Positions 1 to 12,100 are shown, counted from the stretch's first letter. The stretch: DNA of 64,000 bases from Eimeria necatrix (GCF_000499385.1 NW_013654699.1:1-64000); one strand, 5' to 3'. Made by a program: numbers and translations. Notes: generated by a model from the sequence alone, not told the origin.

Positions 1-92
1 AAGCTATAGTTTCTAGGAAATGGACTTGCGTAGGGTGCAGTCTATAGGCCCTGCCCTAGGGACAGAAAGCACGTAGTCGCAGCTGCGGGCGC

Positions 93-424
93 AGTGCACT
101 ACAATTGCTAGCTGCCGACCTACAAGAGGTCAAATCGCTGAACGAGGACAGGACCTTCTTACTAGTACCGAAGTAAGGCAATTTATCAGTAGATTAGCAT
201 GTATACACTAGACGTGTCTGTGAATACCTGGAGATTGGGGCTGGCGTTAGCGCCGGCACCGGTGCAGGCCTCCTCCCCACAGGGCCTAGGAGGCAAGAAA
301 TCCCGAGTGGGGAGGATTTTCAAGAAAATGGATTTAAAAAAAACCAGAAATCATTGCATTTCGTGATATTTGGACTGTTATATCAAGGAGATGCGCCGAA
401 CGTAGGTTGTCTTAGGCCCCTACT
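93..424 (+). repeat. LTR-like copy A (plus orientation)
   Basis: A roughly 330-bp sequence resembles copy B (from 425) over the stretch containing 'acctacaagaggtc' and 'tatacactagacgtgtctgt', and resembles the reverse complement of copy C (685-1053). It ends at a 'cccctact' stretch that directly abuts the TGTAGTGC start of copy B, so A and B look like two LTRs in head-to-tail tandem. The 5' end lacks the full TGTAGTGC terminus and is probably truncated. Boundaries were set by eye. Confidence 0.6.
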
Positions 425-650
425 TGTAGTGCACAGGCACTACAATAGGGCTTGCTGGTGACCTATAGAATATAGCGAGCTGGCGACCTACAAGAGGTCA
501 TAACGCTGAACGAGGGCAGGACCTTCTTACTAGTATCGAAGTGAGGCAATTTGTGAGCAAATTAGCATATATACACTAGACGTGTCTGTAAACACCTGGA
601 GATCGGGGCTGGCGATAACGCCGAAGCCGGTGCAGGCCTCCTGCAGCACC
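425..650 (+). repeat. LTR-like copy B (plus orientation, truncated)
   Basis: Starts with TGTAGTGCACAGGCACTACA, which is itself nearly palindromic, and shares about 200 bp with copy A and with the reverse complement of copy C. Similarity is lost near 'gcaggcctcctgcagc', so the 3' part of the LTR is missing. It faces copy C, forming a large imperfect inverted repeat. Confidence 0.65.
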
Positions 651-684
651 TACTGCTGCGACTACGCTGCTACCTGCCCCCCTC

Positions 685-1053
685 GAGTAGGGGACTATGA
701 TAACCGTCTACCTTCGGCCCATTTCCTTGAAACAGTAGTCCAAATGTCACGAAATACATGTATTCCTAGTTTTCCAAAATCTGTTCTCTTGAAATTCCCC
801 CCACTCGTGGTTCTCGCCTCCTAGGCTATGTGGGGAGGAGGCCTGCATCGGTGCCGGCGCTATCGCCAGCCCCAATCTCCGGGTATTTTCAGACATGTCC
901 AGTGTATACACGCTAATTCGCCGACAAACTGGCTTACTTCGATCCTAGTAAGAGGGTCCTGTCCTTGTTCCGTGTTATGACCTCTTGTAGGTGACCTGCT
1001 AGCTATCTTGTATAGGTCACCAGCAAGCCCTATTGTAGTGCCTGTGCACTACA
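685..1053 (-). repeat. 3' LTR (copy C) of the chromovirus remnant
   Basis: On the minus strand this starts TGTAGTGCACAGGCACTACA immediately after a polypurine tract, as a 3' LTR should. It runs about 370 bp to a 'cccctact' stretch equivalent to the end of copy A. It is the most complete LTR in the window and is in the same orientation as the pol remnants. Relative to copy B it is inverted. Confidence 0.7.
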
Positions 1054-1054
1054 A

Positions 1055-1065
1055 CTTCTCCCCTT
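1055..1065 (-). other. Polypurine tract next to the 3' LTR
   Basis: Minus strand AAGGGGAGAAG, one base before the TGTAGTGC start of the 3' LTR. In LTR retroelements this purine run primes plus-strand DNA synthesis. Position and composition match exactly, which supports reading 1053 as the LTR boundary. Confidence 0.6.
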
Positions 1066-1309
1066 GGCGTACTGAACAGACCTACCCAAAACACATTATT
1101 TTTGCCTTTTCAATCTCTATTCTCTTCTGAAGCTAACGCCGTGAGCGCATGCGGTGCGCAGCGCTCCCTCCCGCCTCCTCGTTAAAGGTTGCCCGTCCGG
1201 CAGGCGGCGGAAGGTGACGGACCCAAACCTCTATGCCGCGGAAGGACCAAGATTCTTTCAAGCCTGAAGACGTCTTCGTTGGCGGCGGCGCCAAACGCAA
1301 AGCAAAGCC

Positions 1310-2786
1310 GGGCAGCCTGTAAGGTGGTGAGCGGGCTCCCATGGGGCTTAATCTTCAGGGGTCCCGCGCCACTTCACGAGATACTGGGCTTCATCTTCCG
1401 AGCCGCGTTGGTCCATAATATAATCGGCTTCATACTCCTCTGTTGGGTTGCCTGCTGCATGGCAGATAGGAGGCCAGGCGGCCTCGGCTTCCGGGAGAAC
1501 CAAGTCGGGAGGGCGGGGGCGGTGGGGAACTAGCTGCGAAACGTGGAAAACGTTGTGGCATTCATAGGTGGGAGGCAGAGCGAGACGGTAAGCTACTGTC
1601 CCTATGCGTTTGATGAATTCAAAGGGTCCGCGGTAATGGGGCTTGAACTTGGAGCAGCTGTTGAAAAGCAGTAAGTGCTTGCTACTGAGCCAGACCTTGT
1701 TGTCCCACTGCATACTACACGGCTCGGCGTTTTGTGTCTGCGTAGTACTTCTGCTGCCATTTTGCCTTCAGGATGTGACTATGTGCTCTGTCGCAGAGCT
1801 GCCGGAAAAGCTTAGTCATCGGAGGAGTGAGCGTAGGAGCTAACAAGCCTACGATATCAAGGTTCGCAGCAGTCAACGGATTCTCGCCAATCATGGCCTC
1901 GAAGGGAGAGAGCTCGGTGGAGGAATGACTTGTTGTGTTGTAATCAATTTCCAAGGCTGGAAGAAAAGGCTCTCACTCGCGCTCGTCAGATTGGATGTAG
2001 GTACGAAGAATCTGCTCGAGCGTGCGGTTAACCCGTTCAGTTTGGTCGTCGCTTTGGGGATAGTAGGACGAGGACATGCAGCGTTTGATGTTAAAGCGGC
2101 TACAGAGCTGTTGCCAGGTATCCGACTGAAGGCGGGAGTAGCACCTCTGGAAAACCGTGATAGCGGATAAGACGGTCTGCGAGAAGCTCTACGGTGTCTG
2201 CTGCTGTGAATGACTTCTTTGCAGGAACGAAATAAGCCAACTTGCTGAGGGAGTCGACCATCACAAGAATCGAGTCGTGCCCTGTCGCTGTAAGGGGAAG
2301 ATCTGTGATAAAGTCAAGACTCATGTGTGCCCACCGACGAGAAGGGATGAGTAGCTGTTGAAGAAGGCCTGCAGGTTTCTGGTTAGGGGACTTTGACGCT
2401 CGACAGTGAGTGCATGATTTAACACAAGCAGTAGTGGAGACGCGCAGTCCTGGCCAGTAGTAGTGCTTGCTGGGAGCCGCAAAGGTCTTTTTCTGGCATC
2501 GATGGCCGGCTGCGACATGGTCGTGATGTGAATGCAGAACTTGTGTAAGGAACTCAGGGAATTGTGAGACGCATATGCGCCACAGTCCATGAACGCGGAT
2601 GTGCAGGTAAGGCGGCACGTAACGAAAGGTGAATTGGCGATTACGAAACTCTCTTTGCAGAGCTTCTCCCGGTTGGTTTGCTGCGGCTTTGTAGGGAGCG
2701 CGAGAAACGGGACACTTCGAGTAAGTTTGCGGCCATTGGCGCACATCAGGAATGTTTGCTGGTGTCTTAGGGGTAGGGTGTTCCAC
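1310..2786 (-). pseudogene. Chromovirus integrase plus chromodomain remnant
   Basis: In order on the minus strand: an HHCC-type zinc-binding region (H-H pair then CTHC, about 2550-2410); an integrase core start with LDFITDLP and VMVDSLSKLAYF (about 2330-2230); a later core block with PQSDDQTERVN in another frame (about 2090-2000); the C-terminal part with KFKPHYRGPF and HNVFHVSQL (about 1660-1540); and a chromodomain start, EYEADYI then YLVKWRG (about 1430-1350), whose WEPAHHL continuation lies beyond a stop in a shifted frame. The segment carrying the middle catalytic aspartate appears deleted near 2150, and at least two frameshifts break the protein. It cannot encode an active integrase. 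The chromodomain normally guides insertion to histone-marked heterochromatin. Confidence 0.8.
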
Positions 2787-3027
2787 CTCTGGATTGGGTT
2801 CCGGTGGCGAAGGTGAAGGTGGCGACGGCAGGCTGCGTCGTCACAGTCGTCGCGAACGAATTTCGGGGAGCTCCCTGTAGTTGGCAGGCCGACCACGAGT
2901 GCGAAGAGCCGCGCGCGCTTGCGCTACTGCAAGCATTAGGGGTGTTGGTGGTGTGTCGTGCAAGCAGGTGTTAGGAAGACCGGGACGGCGAGTCAAGGGT
3001 GCAAATCTGGGAACTCGACCAGGAAGT

Positions 3028-3432
3028 CTAGCCAGCTGGCGGTGCGTCCTGTGAACTACAGATGCGCAGTGAAAAGGCCTGCACAGAGCTGCCGACTTCT
3101 GGTAGTATGGGAAACGTTGTGCCCGATTCCCAGGGCCCGCCCATAACATTCCTCGTCGCAGCCATCGCGGAGTAGAGTTGGTCCCACGTAGCGTACGGAC
3201 TGTCCCCTGGCGCGGCAGCAACACTGGTTACAGGTGCCACCTGTTGGGCCGCCTCCTTATGCCCATGCGGCCTCTCTGCTACGGTGGGTTCCGGAGTAGC
3301 ATGACGATGGTGGTCTGCCGTCCCGCCGGGCATTTTGCTTACGGACATTGTAGACGCGTCCTGTTGAGTGCTGCTGATACCGCGTCCGTTGCGTATGTGC
3401 ATCGCACACCGAGCTAAGCTGTCTACCAGCAT
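3028..3432 (-). pseudogene. Possible gag remnant of the same element
   Basis: A 134-codon open stretch starts inside the LTR-like sequence at 3434-3472 and runs toward the integrase remnant. Its position at the 5' end of the element is where gag would lie. I see no CCHC zinc knuckle and no clear capsid motif, so the assignment rests on position. Other frames continue as open stretches to about 2320, suggesting a gag/pol fusion after a deletion that removed protease, reverse transcriptase and RNase H. Confidence 0.35.
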
Positions 3433-3433
3433 G

Positions 3434-3472
3434 CCCTATTGTAATGCCTGCGCACTACAGCATCAATCTGTA
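3434..3472 (-). repeat. LTR terminus fragment at the 5' end of the element
   Basis: On the minus strand this starts TGTAGTGCGCAGGCATTACA and continues ATAGGGC then CTGGT, closely matching the first 40 bases of the LTR at 1053. Only the start of the LTR is present, joined directly to internal sequence, so the rest of the 5' LTR and the leader were lost. Confidence 0.6.
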
Positions 3473-3667
3473 TTTCTGGACCTCCACAACCCGCAACTGT
3501 GGGAAGTCATGGACACTTATAATTCCACAATAGCTCATTAAGTGCTATTCCTAGAAATTAGCAGCGGCGTGCTATCTTCAGAGTACCACAGGAAGCAAGC
3601 GCCGCTGGCTTGGTTGTTTTCTTGTCATTTTCCCAAAGACCACACCAGCATCCACTTCAATAGCCCG

Positions 3668-4051
3668 TAGACCTACTAGCCTCATGAGACTCCCTGCCGC
3701 ATCGCTTGAAAGTCCAGGCTTAGAAACACCATAGTTTTAGGAATTAAGAGGTAAGTTTTCTCCACTTGAAAGTTGTCTTTGGAGTTTTGGGGCCTGAAGG
3801 AGGCGTGCTCCAGCGTTCATGGAGACGCCCTTTACACAAAATTTGTGGCTGTTATTATGTAGACCTACTAGCCTCATGAGACTCCCTGCCGCATCGCTTG
3901 AAAGTCCAGGCTTAGAAACACCATAGTTTTAGGAATTAAGAGGTAAGTTTTCTCCACTTGAAAGTTGTCTTTGGAGTTTTGGGGCCTGAAGGAGGCGTGC
4001 TCCAGCGTTCATGGAGACGCCCTTTACACAAAATTTGTGGCTGTTATTATG
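3668..4051. repeat. 192-bp tandem direct duplication
   Basis: Two copies of 192 bp, 3668-3859 and 3860-4051, each running from 'tagacctactagcctcatg' to 'gtggctgttattatg'. By eye they are identical, which implies a recent duplication or a shared assembly artefact. No coding frame is evident in either copy. The stretch from 3473 to 6178 holds no gene I can support. Confidence 0.93.
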
Positions 4052-4705
4052 CCTCTGTGAGATATTTGTTCGGGTGGCTCACAATCCTTGTAAAGCTACA
4101 ACTTTGAGTACTTGGAGTGTTCTTCCCAAGTGGAGAGGTGGCCTCAAGTGCTCTTTTGCGTCTATCACTTTATTCGTATCTGTTGTATTTGCAGCATAAG
4201 ATTTTACACTTGTTTTTTAAGCTGTGTCGCAGAAGTTTTATTCCAATTGTATCCACTTAATCCAGTTTCATGCTTCGCTGACCACCATTTTACTAGCAGT
4301 AGCAATTACGACAGCATTATAAGACAAAGGCAACAGCTAAATGCAGAATTCTGCACAGCTATAACGCCCCGAATGCTTTGCGCATCGTAAGTCGATAACG
4401 AGGCACCACACTAGTGACTGCATCATACAGACATAACAGGGACAAGCAGCCCCCGGTGCTCCATAGAAGAAGTTACCCGAGGGTGCTCGAAACAGGGCCG
4501 TTCTACGGCTTGTCACGCATAGGAGACGTCCGAGAAAAATCTGCACATATACCAGCGTCGCGTAAGGTCAAAGGAGCCCCTAGGGCTGAGTCGGTTGCAA
4601 GAGTCACGATTGTGGCTTTGACCCCGCCAAATCTCAAGTTGAGCGCAGTTAGTGCTTAATATACGCGTTAAAGGCGCAAAAAACGCCCTACGGAGAGCAC
4701 TTGAT

Positions 4706-4756
4706 GGGACTCAGGAGCCCCGCCTCGCCAGAGGCGAGGCGGGGCTCCTGAGTCCC
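4706..4756. other. Perfect hairpin, 24-bp arms, followed by a T run
   Basis: Arm 1 (4706-4729, starting GGGACTCAGGAGCCCC) is exactly complementary to arm 2 (4733-4756), with a 3-base loop AGA. Six thymines follow at 4757-4762. The arms are GC-rich, so transcripts would fold very stably. The layout resembles an intrinsic terminator or an RNA polymerase III transcript end, but no tRNA-like or other RNA gene is recognisable just upstream. It could also be a small foldback element. Confidence 0.9.
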
Positions 4757-4762
4757 TTTTTT

Positions 4763-6178
4763 GCCGCTTGCACTCTGTATCCGGCACCTTTCCTGCTGCT
4801 CCCTATAGAGGCACCGTTAAATTACGCCTTGTGAGCTCGTGTTTCTGTGCAAACTCCACTACGTTTTGTCCCTTTCTACAGCACTGCTCAATGCGGCGGC
4901 TTGTATGGCCTCTTGAGGCTTCTAACGATAGTTTCAGCAACACACGACCGCTGTTACTCTACAGTGGACATTGCCAGAACTGAGTTCCTGTGGCATGCTC
5001 GATGTTGTGGGTAGCTCACACAGGCCATCATTCAGCAGAGGCCAGCCTTCTGCTGAATGTAGATAGAGCAGTGCGTGTGCTGGAAGTTGTGGGCCCTTCG
5101 GGCTTAAATGAAAAGTATATGTATATCGTATAACATTGCGACGTCGCATTCTTAGATCTGTTTTGGCTACAGCACATGGCAAGTTGCTGGGAGGGAGTCG
5201 TGTCACCCAAGCTTACGAGGCGGGGGCGAGGAGGGCTGCAGCGCAGCGGTAGGCTCTGTTACTGCAGCTGGCTTTTTCTTGTCCTGATCTCCACAAATTC
5301 CTTCTCGCATGAAAACCTCTCCTTCTAGCCTCTCGTTGGTGTGGAATAGGCCTCAGAGACCTTGGACTGAGGGACGGAGGCTGCAGAAAGTAGAGAGCAG
5401 CGCTCAGCCGGTCGGCTGCTGCTTCCCCTCGTGGCTGTCGGATGCTGCTTCGCCAGCAAGTCTTACAAGACAACCACAGAAAAGATCCAAAAAGGAGACG
5501 GTGTCAATTGAGAGGTTTGAGACAAAGGGTCTCCCTCAAAGCTGCAGCAGCTCCAGCTGGGGGGCCGTCCTCCAGTTCCTCCTTGCGCCTCGCCGTTTAA
5601 TAGGCTGAGTTTCGAAGTAAGTAATTCCCAATTTATCACTAATCACTAACCAGTATTCCTTCGTAGGAGCCCTTGGGACAGTTTGCGTCCGAGGGAGACC
5701 GTAGGGGGTTAAGATATGAACAACATTTTTTGAGGCGGCATTAAGCAGCCGCCGCGTGATTGCCTGGTTCCTTTTTATACCCCCATTTATTAAGAGTGGA
5801 CACGCCCTGGTAGGCTGTGGTCGAGCAGGGCTGAGGTGGCATGTAGGAGCCCCCCACGACAAGATGATTCGAGACAGATCCACACAGTGCAGTGAGAGGA
5901 GAGGCAGTTTCCCTCTCCTTTCTAGACAGCTGGTGTAATAAAGGTTCCGCTACTTCGTAGCTTGTGGGGAGCTTGTGCATATGGCTCACCGCCTGTCAGC
6001 GTACAGGCATATCTGGCGATGGGAGTTTACATGGAAGGCTGCGCATGCGTGTGTTTATGTGTGTGTGTGCATGTATTTATGTCTCTGCCTTGCTTTGGGT
6101 CTTTGTGCATGTGCTTGTTTGTGTGTGTGGCGCGCAGCTACAATTCCACTTTGTTTTAATTCGCGTGGCCGTTGCGAA
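4763..6178. other. Non-coding stretch upstream of clathrin
   Basis: No protein or RNA gene can be supported here; the open stretches are short and composition-driven. A GT-rich microsatellite-like segment (about 6045-6135, repeated 'tgtgtgtg' and 'tgtttgtgtgtg') lies just before the clathrin start codon and is probably 5' untranslated or promoter sequence. Confidence 0.6.
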
Positions 6179-9100
6179 ATGGCGCAGCAGCTGCCCATAC
6201 AGCTCACCCCGATTGTAAATGTAAGGCCCTTGTTCTTCTCATTTTGAACACTGCACGCGCTGTGATTAGAAATATGGCACGCTCACAGCGTCACCGTCTT
6301 GCGCATGTGCCTGTGGGTCGTGCGTTACGTGCGTGTTTACCACGTCACATGCTTCGGGTGGGGTTCGCAAGACTGTTGTCTGAAATTTATGCATCATCCA
6401 GATCTACAGCATTCTCTGTAGTTCTTGTGCGGCGCAGCTGGGGGACATTGGGGTAAAGAGCGCCTCTTTTAGGTTTGGCAATGTGGCGGTGGAAGGAGAC
6501 AAGCATTTGGTGGTTCGTGATGTGGAGAGCAGTGAACTGTACTTTGTGTCGATGAACCTCAAGGATGCTTTGGAGGCTCCCGGTGGCCCCACTGCATACT
6601 CCGTGTCAAAAAAGCCGACACAAGCGGAGGCGGCGCTGCACCATCCCACGGATCCCATAGTGGCTCTAAGGGCAAAAGCGGAGGGTGCGCAGCAGTTAGT
6701 GCAGGTTTTGAATCTGGAGACAAAAGCGCGGATGGGTACGGCTCCAATGTCGGAGCCGATTGTATATTGGCGTTGGGTCGCTCCCCGAATCCTCGCCTTA
6801 GTAACGGACAAAGCTGTCTGGCACTGGACGCTGGGGGAGGGGACGGAGGCGTCAGAACCCCAGAAGATTTGTGAGAGGGAGGGCCGACTAGCGGAGGGTG
6901 TTCAAATCATCGGCTACGCTACAGACAAGGACATGAAGTGGTGCGTTCTGACTGGCATCAGTACCCAAGATGGAGGGAAGACAATCGACGGCTCATTGCA
7001 GCTGTACTCAATGGAGCTGAAGAAACACCAACAGCTCGAGGGGCACGCAGCCTGCTTCGGGGGGTTAGTGGCAGAGGAGGCTATGGGGCCACAGCCAGTC
7101 ATTTGCTTCTCGGAGAAGAAACGGGGAAGCCCAGAATTTAAGCTTCACATAAGGGACCTGGCGCCAAAGAGAGAAGACGGCAAAGCCCCCTTGCGCGTGT
7201 GTACAGACATCGCTCTGTCTCCTGATGCTCCCTCAGACTTCCCGCTGGCTGTTCACCTAAGCAAGAAGCTTGGCCTTGTTTTTCTGGTAACCAAAGGGGG
7301 CTTCTTGCTATTGTTTGATGGCCTCACCGGCACTCAACTGTTGAGGCACCGCATATCGCAAGACCCCGTATTCCTCACATCGGACTCGCCTCAGACAGGA
7401 GGCGTTATTACCGTCCATAAGAAAGGCTTGGTTGCTCTCACTACAGTTAATGTCGGCCTTTTGGGACCCTACATGCAGCATGCTTTGCCCCAGCCTAATC
7501 GAGCACAGATCTACCTCAGTCTTGCTAAACGTTATGGCCTTCCTGGAGCTGATGAGGCCCTTGTTCAGGTTCGTGCAGAGCGATTATTGCGCTTTTCCCC
7601 ATTCTTGAGGCACCTCTCTTTTCTTTTCGCCCAACCATTAATTTCATGCCTCCCTGGCAGCTCCAGTGGGTCTTAATGTGTTGACTATTCATTTCTATGT
7701 GCATGATTTGCAGGCGTTCAACCAGCACTTCGCCAGCGGTGATTACAGGGGAGCCGCACGCATTTGCGCCACTCTGAAATCGGGGCGGCTTCGGACCCCC
7801 CAGGTTCTGCAGCAGTTTAAGGGGGTCCCTGCACAGCCGGGACAGACTTCCGCTATCTTGTTGTATTTCTCCACTCTTCTTGAGTATGGATCTTTGAATG
7901 CGGTGGAGAGCTTGGAGCTTGTGCGCCCTGTGGTGGCTCAAGGTAGGAAGGACTTCATTACAACTTGGCTGAGAGAAGACAAGCTCGAGTGCACCGAGGA
8001 ACTAGGGGATGCGGTGAGACCTCTCGATATAGCGCTTGCAACTCAAGTGTACAAGAAAGCGAGAGCAGGCCAAAAGGTCATGCTTATGTTGATGGAGCAA
8101 GGCAAGACCGACGAGCTGTTGGAGTACGCCACGCAAACCCGCATGCACGCGGACTATTCTTCCTTGCTGCGGTCGATGCTGACGACCAATCCAGAGGGTG
8201 CTGTTGCGTTCGCCCAGAGACTTTTGGCGACAGACCCACCGTTGATTGATCCGAACCAAGTGGTGGAGGTGTTGTTGCAGCAGCAGCGCTTCCAAGAGCT
8301 TTCTTCATTGCTACTGGAATACCTGAAGGGAAATAAGCCAGAGCAGGGGCCCCTGCAGACTCGTCTTTTCGAGATCAACCTGAAGCATTCCCCGCAGGTT
8401 GCAGAGGCCATCTTTCAAATGGACATGCTGACGCACTACGACCGGCAGAAAGTGGGGGCCTTATGTGAAGCTGCAGGACTGTACCAGCGAGCCCTTGAGA
8501 ACTATACTGAGCTGGCTGACGTGAAGCGCGTACTGTTGCAAACAGGAGGAAAGATATCGCAGGAGTGGATGGCTCAATTTTTCGGCCGCATGTCGCCGGA
8601 CATCTGTGTCGAAATCTTGACCGACATGCTTCGGTCCTCCTCACAGAATCTGCAGGCTGTTGTTGGCGTCGCCATCAAATTTCATGAACAGTTGGGGATG
8701 GAGAGATTGATCGCCATGTTTGAGCGCTTTAGTAGCTACGAAGGCATATTCTATTTCCTGGGCTCCATCCTAGCGTTCTCCACTGACCCAGAAGTGCACT
8801 TTAAATACATAGAGGCGGCAGCAAAACTGAACCACACTCAAGAGGTGGAGCGGGTTTGCCGGGAAGGCAAGTACTACGAACCGCAGCGTGTCAAAGAGTT
8901 TCTCAAGGTACGCCCTCATATGCTTCTTCGCCTTTGTCACTTTGTGGACCTCGGTAGAGTGCGACGCGCTAGCAGGAAACAAACGCAGTGCGCAGTTTCC
9001 CGGCGTAGTTTTCTGGGCTCACAACTGCAAACACGCCTTGCTGGCTGCATAGGAGCATAGTATATGTTGTATGTTTCCGTTTATAAGGAGCCTTTTAGCT

Positions 9101-12100
9101 CGTTGCTGTAAACGCGTTTTCTACTGTGCAGCATCCGGGGCATGTCCAGTGTTCTTGAGATATCTCTGTGTTGCGATTCACAGCAAGCACAGCTGAGCGA
9201 CCCGAGGCCCCTAATATACGTGTGTGACTTGCACGGCTTCGTTGGTGAGCTGACAGAGTACCTTTATAAGCATTCTTTATTGAGGTACATTGAAGTGTAT
9301 GTTTCCCGGGTGAATTCGGCGAACGCCCCCTTAGTAGTTGGTGCATTGGTTGATCTGGACGCCCCGGAGGACTTTATCAAGCAGCTGCTGCAGGCTGTCC
9401 GCGGGAACTGCAACGCGTCTCAGCTAGTGGAGGAAGTCGAAAAAAGGAACAGGCTGAGGCTGCTATTGCAGTGGCTCGAGCAGCGCGTGGCCGAGGGCAG
9501 TCAGGACCCCGCCGTCCACAATGCCCTAGCTAAGATATTTATCGACACCAATCGGTTAGATGCCACTTAGGATGCAGGAGCCGTGTTGCTGTTGCAGTAT
9601 CGACTGGTATTCAAGTTGTTTGAGGTCTTCTTATTTTCGGCGCATGAGGCGTTCAAAGCTTCATGGAAGCATTTCGATGCACCTAGAGACACCCGTAACA
9701 AGTTCTGGCTAACTCTCGCAAGTTGGCGGGTTGGAGTCGTGTAAGGCAACGAAGGGTCGGCGGGAGAGGGATGCTGCGTGTGCGGGTATGTTCAGCGATG
9801 CTGAGAACTTTTTGAAGACAAATGCTTTTTATGACTCAATGGAAGTCGGCAAATATTGCGAAGAGAGGGACCCGCATCTGGCTTACATTGCATACAAAAG
9901 AGCTTGGGGACCTTGTGACACCCAGCTCGTCGAGCTGACAAACAAGAACGGCCTCTTCAGACTTCAGGCTCGGTAAATAAGCCATTCCATTTGCATTCGT
10001 TTGCAGTGCGGAAGTGTCGCCCTAACGACATACGCGCTTCATCAGTTTGTTCGCTGTGTGATTCTAGATTGCGCTTACTGCTTTTCTTGCTCACATACAG
10101 ATATCTCGTGGAGCGCCAGTGTGCGGAGCTGTGGGCCTACGTGCTGAGACCTGAGAACACATACCGGCGGTCGGTGATAGATCAAGTGGTCTCCTCAGCC
10201 CTTCCCGAGTCCTCATCTGCTGATGAGGTGTCAGCAGCTGTAAATGCCTTTATTAGCGCCCAGCTGCCACAGGAGCTCACGGAACTGCTTGAGAAGATAG
10301 TGCTGCATAACAGCGACTTCAGTTCGAACCAGAACCTGCAAAATTTGTTAATATTGACAGCCATTAAAGCAGAGCCTTCACGGGTAATGGGATACATCAA
10401 CAGGCTGCAGAACTTCGACGGCAAGGCAATTGCCCAGGTGGCTCTGGAGAATGGTCTAAGGGAGGAGGCACTGACGATCTACAGGAAATTTGGGTTGTTG
10501 GCAGAGGCAGCAGACACTCTACTAGAGGCTGCCGCAGAAGGGGGAGAGCAGGAGTTGGAAAGAGCACAGGAATTCGCGCAGCGTTGCGGCAATGCTGAGG
10601 TTTGGCGCAAGCTTGGAAGGGCGCAGCTGCGCCAGGGGCGTGTAGTTGAGGCTGTAGACTCTTTAATTAAGGCGAACGACGGCGACGTATTCAGAGAAGT
10701 TGTGGAGAAGGCCACCGAACAGCAGGCTTTCGAAGCTTTGGCGGATTATCTCCTCATGGCTCGCAAGAGTATTTCCGTTAAGGACCAAACACTGGACTCC
10801 GAGCTCCTGTACTCCTATGCAATGACGGAAAGACTTGAAGACTTGGAGATGTTTCTGAATGGGCCAAACACGGCTAATGTGCAGGCCATAGGGGACAGAC
10901 TGTTCGAGCAGGGAAATTTCCAGGTACTTTACTTTAACGCTGTAACAGGCAGATTGCTCTTCGGGGAAGCTTTTTCGATTGAGGTTCGTTTGCAGTTTGT
11001 GCCCTGTTCTTCCTCCTGGTACTCCCCAGGCTGCCAAAATTCTGTACCAGAGCCTTCCAAATTATAGCAAGCTGGCGAGCTGCTTCGTGAGGATGAAGGA
11101 CTTCGGGGCTGCTGTTGATGCCGCAAGAAAGGCGAAAAACCCCAAGACGTGGAAGGAAGTGGCCTTTGGAGCTCTGGATGAAGGGGACATAAAGTGTGCG
11201 CACACGGCTGGTCTGCAACTGATTGCCCACCCTGACCTCCTTGATGCTTTAGTAGAAGAATACGAAAGATGGGGCCTTCACAAAGAACTGATGGAGCTTC
11301 TGGTGAGTTTTGGTATAGACGAGCTGTCGCAGAGGCCATTTGGGTTTCTACCGATTTCAAAGTGAGCCATCTTTTGCATTTGTCTTTCAGGAAATAGGCG
11401 CCCAGGGAGAACGGACCCATGTGGGTCTCTTCACTGAGTTAGGAGTACTGTATGCTACTTACGACAGCACTAAGCTAATGGATCATTGTAGGCAGCACAA
11501 GGGACGGATGAACATTCCAAGACTTATTCGGACTTGCGAGAAATGTTGCCTATGGAAAGAAGCAGTTTACCTACATACCATCTACGATGAATACGAGCAA
11601 GCGGCCAACTGCATGATTCTTCACCCTACGGCCTGGCAGCACGACCAGTTCATTCAGGTTTGTCTTAGTTTGCATTGTACGCTAATTGCAATATATGTTG
11701 GGTGTCCTTGAATATGAGGCGCAGGGCTGTGGAAGTAAGAGGTATTTAAAAACCATGAAACTAACGATAGACTTGCATGAAACTAACGATAGACTTGCAT
11801 GAAACTAACGATAGACTTGCAGCTCATTTCGTCCCTCACTTGGGGCACTGGGAAGGAGTGTAGCAGAAGTTTCTGCGTAATGGCCTTGTAACAGTTCTTT
11901 TGTTGGCACCTTAGGTCATCCAAAAAGTCTCCAATGTGGAGTTGCTATACCGCGCAATTTCTTTCTACTTGGAGGAGCATCCGCTACAGCTCTGTGCGCT
12001 ACTCAAGGGGATGGACAGGAAAATAGATCATTCACGGGTTGTGCAGCAGCTCCGCAAGGCGGGGCATTTGCCGTTGATAGAAAAATATTTACAAGAGCAG

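Larger units (their letters stand above)
93..3472 (-). mobile_element. Decayed chromovirus (Ty3/gypsy LTR retrotransposon)
   Basis: Reading on the minus strand, a short LTR-start-like sequence (3472-3434) is followed by a gag-like open stretch, integrase and chromodomain remnants, a polypurine tract (1065-1055) and a 3' LTR starting TGTAGTGC at 1053. Further LTR-like copies lie beyond it. An integrase followed by a C-terminal chromodomain defines chromoviruses, a lineage reported in Eimeria genomes. No reverse transcriptase or RNase H motif is visible, and the whole internal part is only about 2.4 kb, so most of pol is deleted. Frameshifts and stops break the rest. The outer limits are approximate because the LTR copies are diverged and partly inverted. 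Confidence 0.8.
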
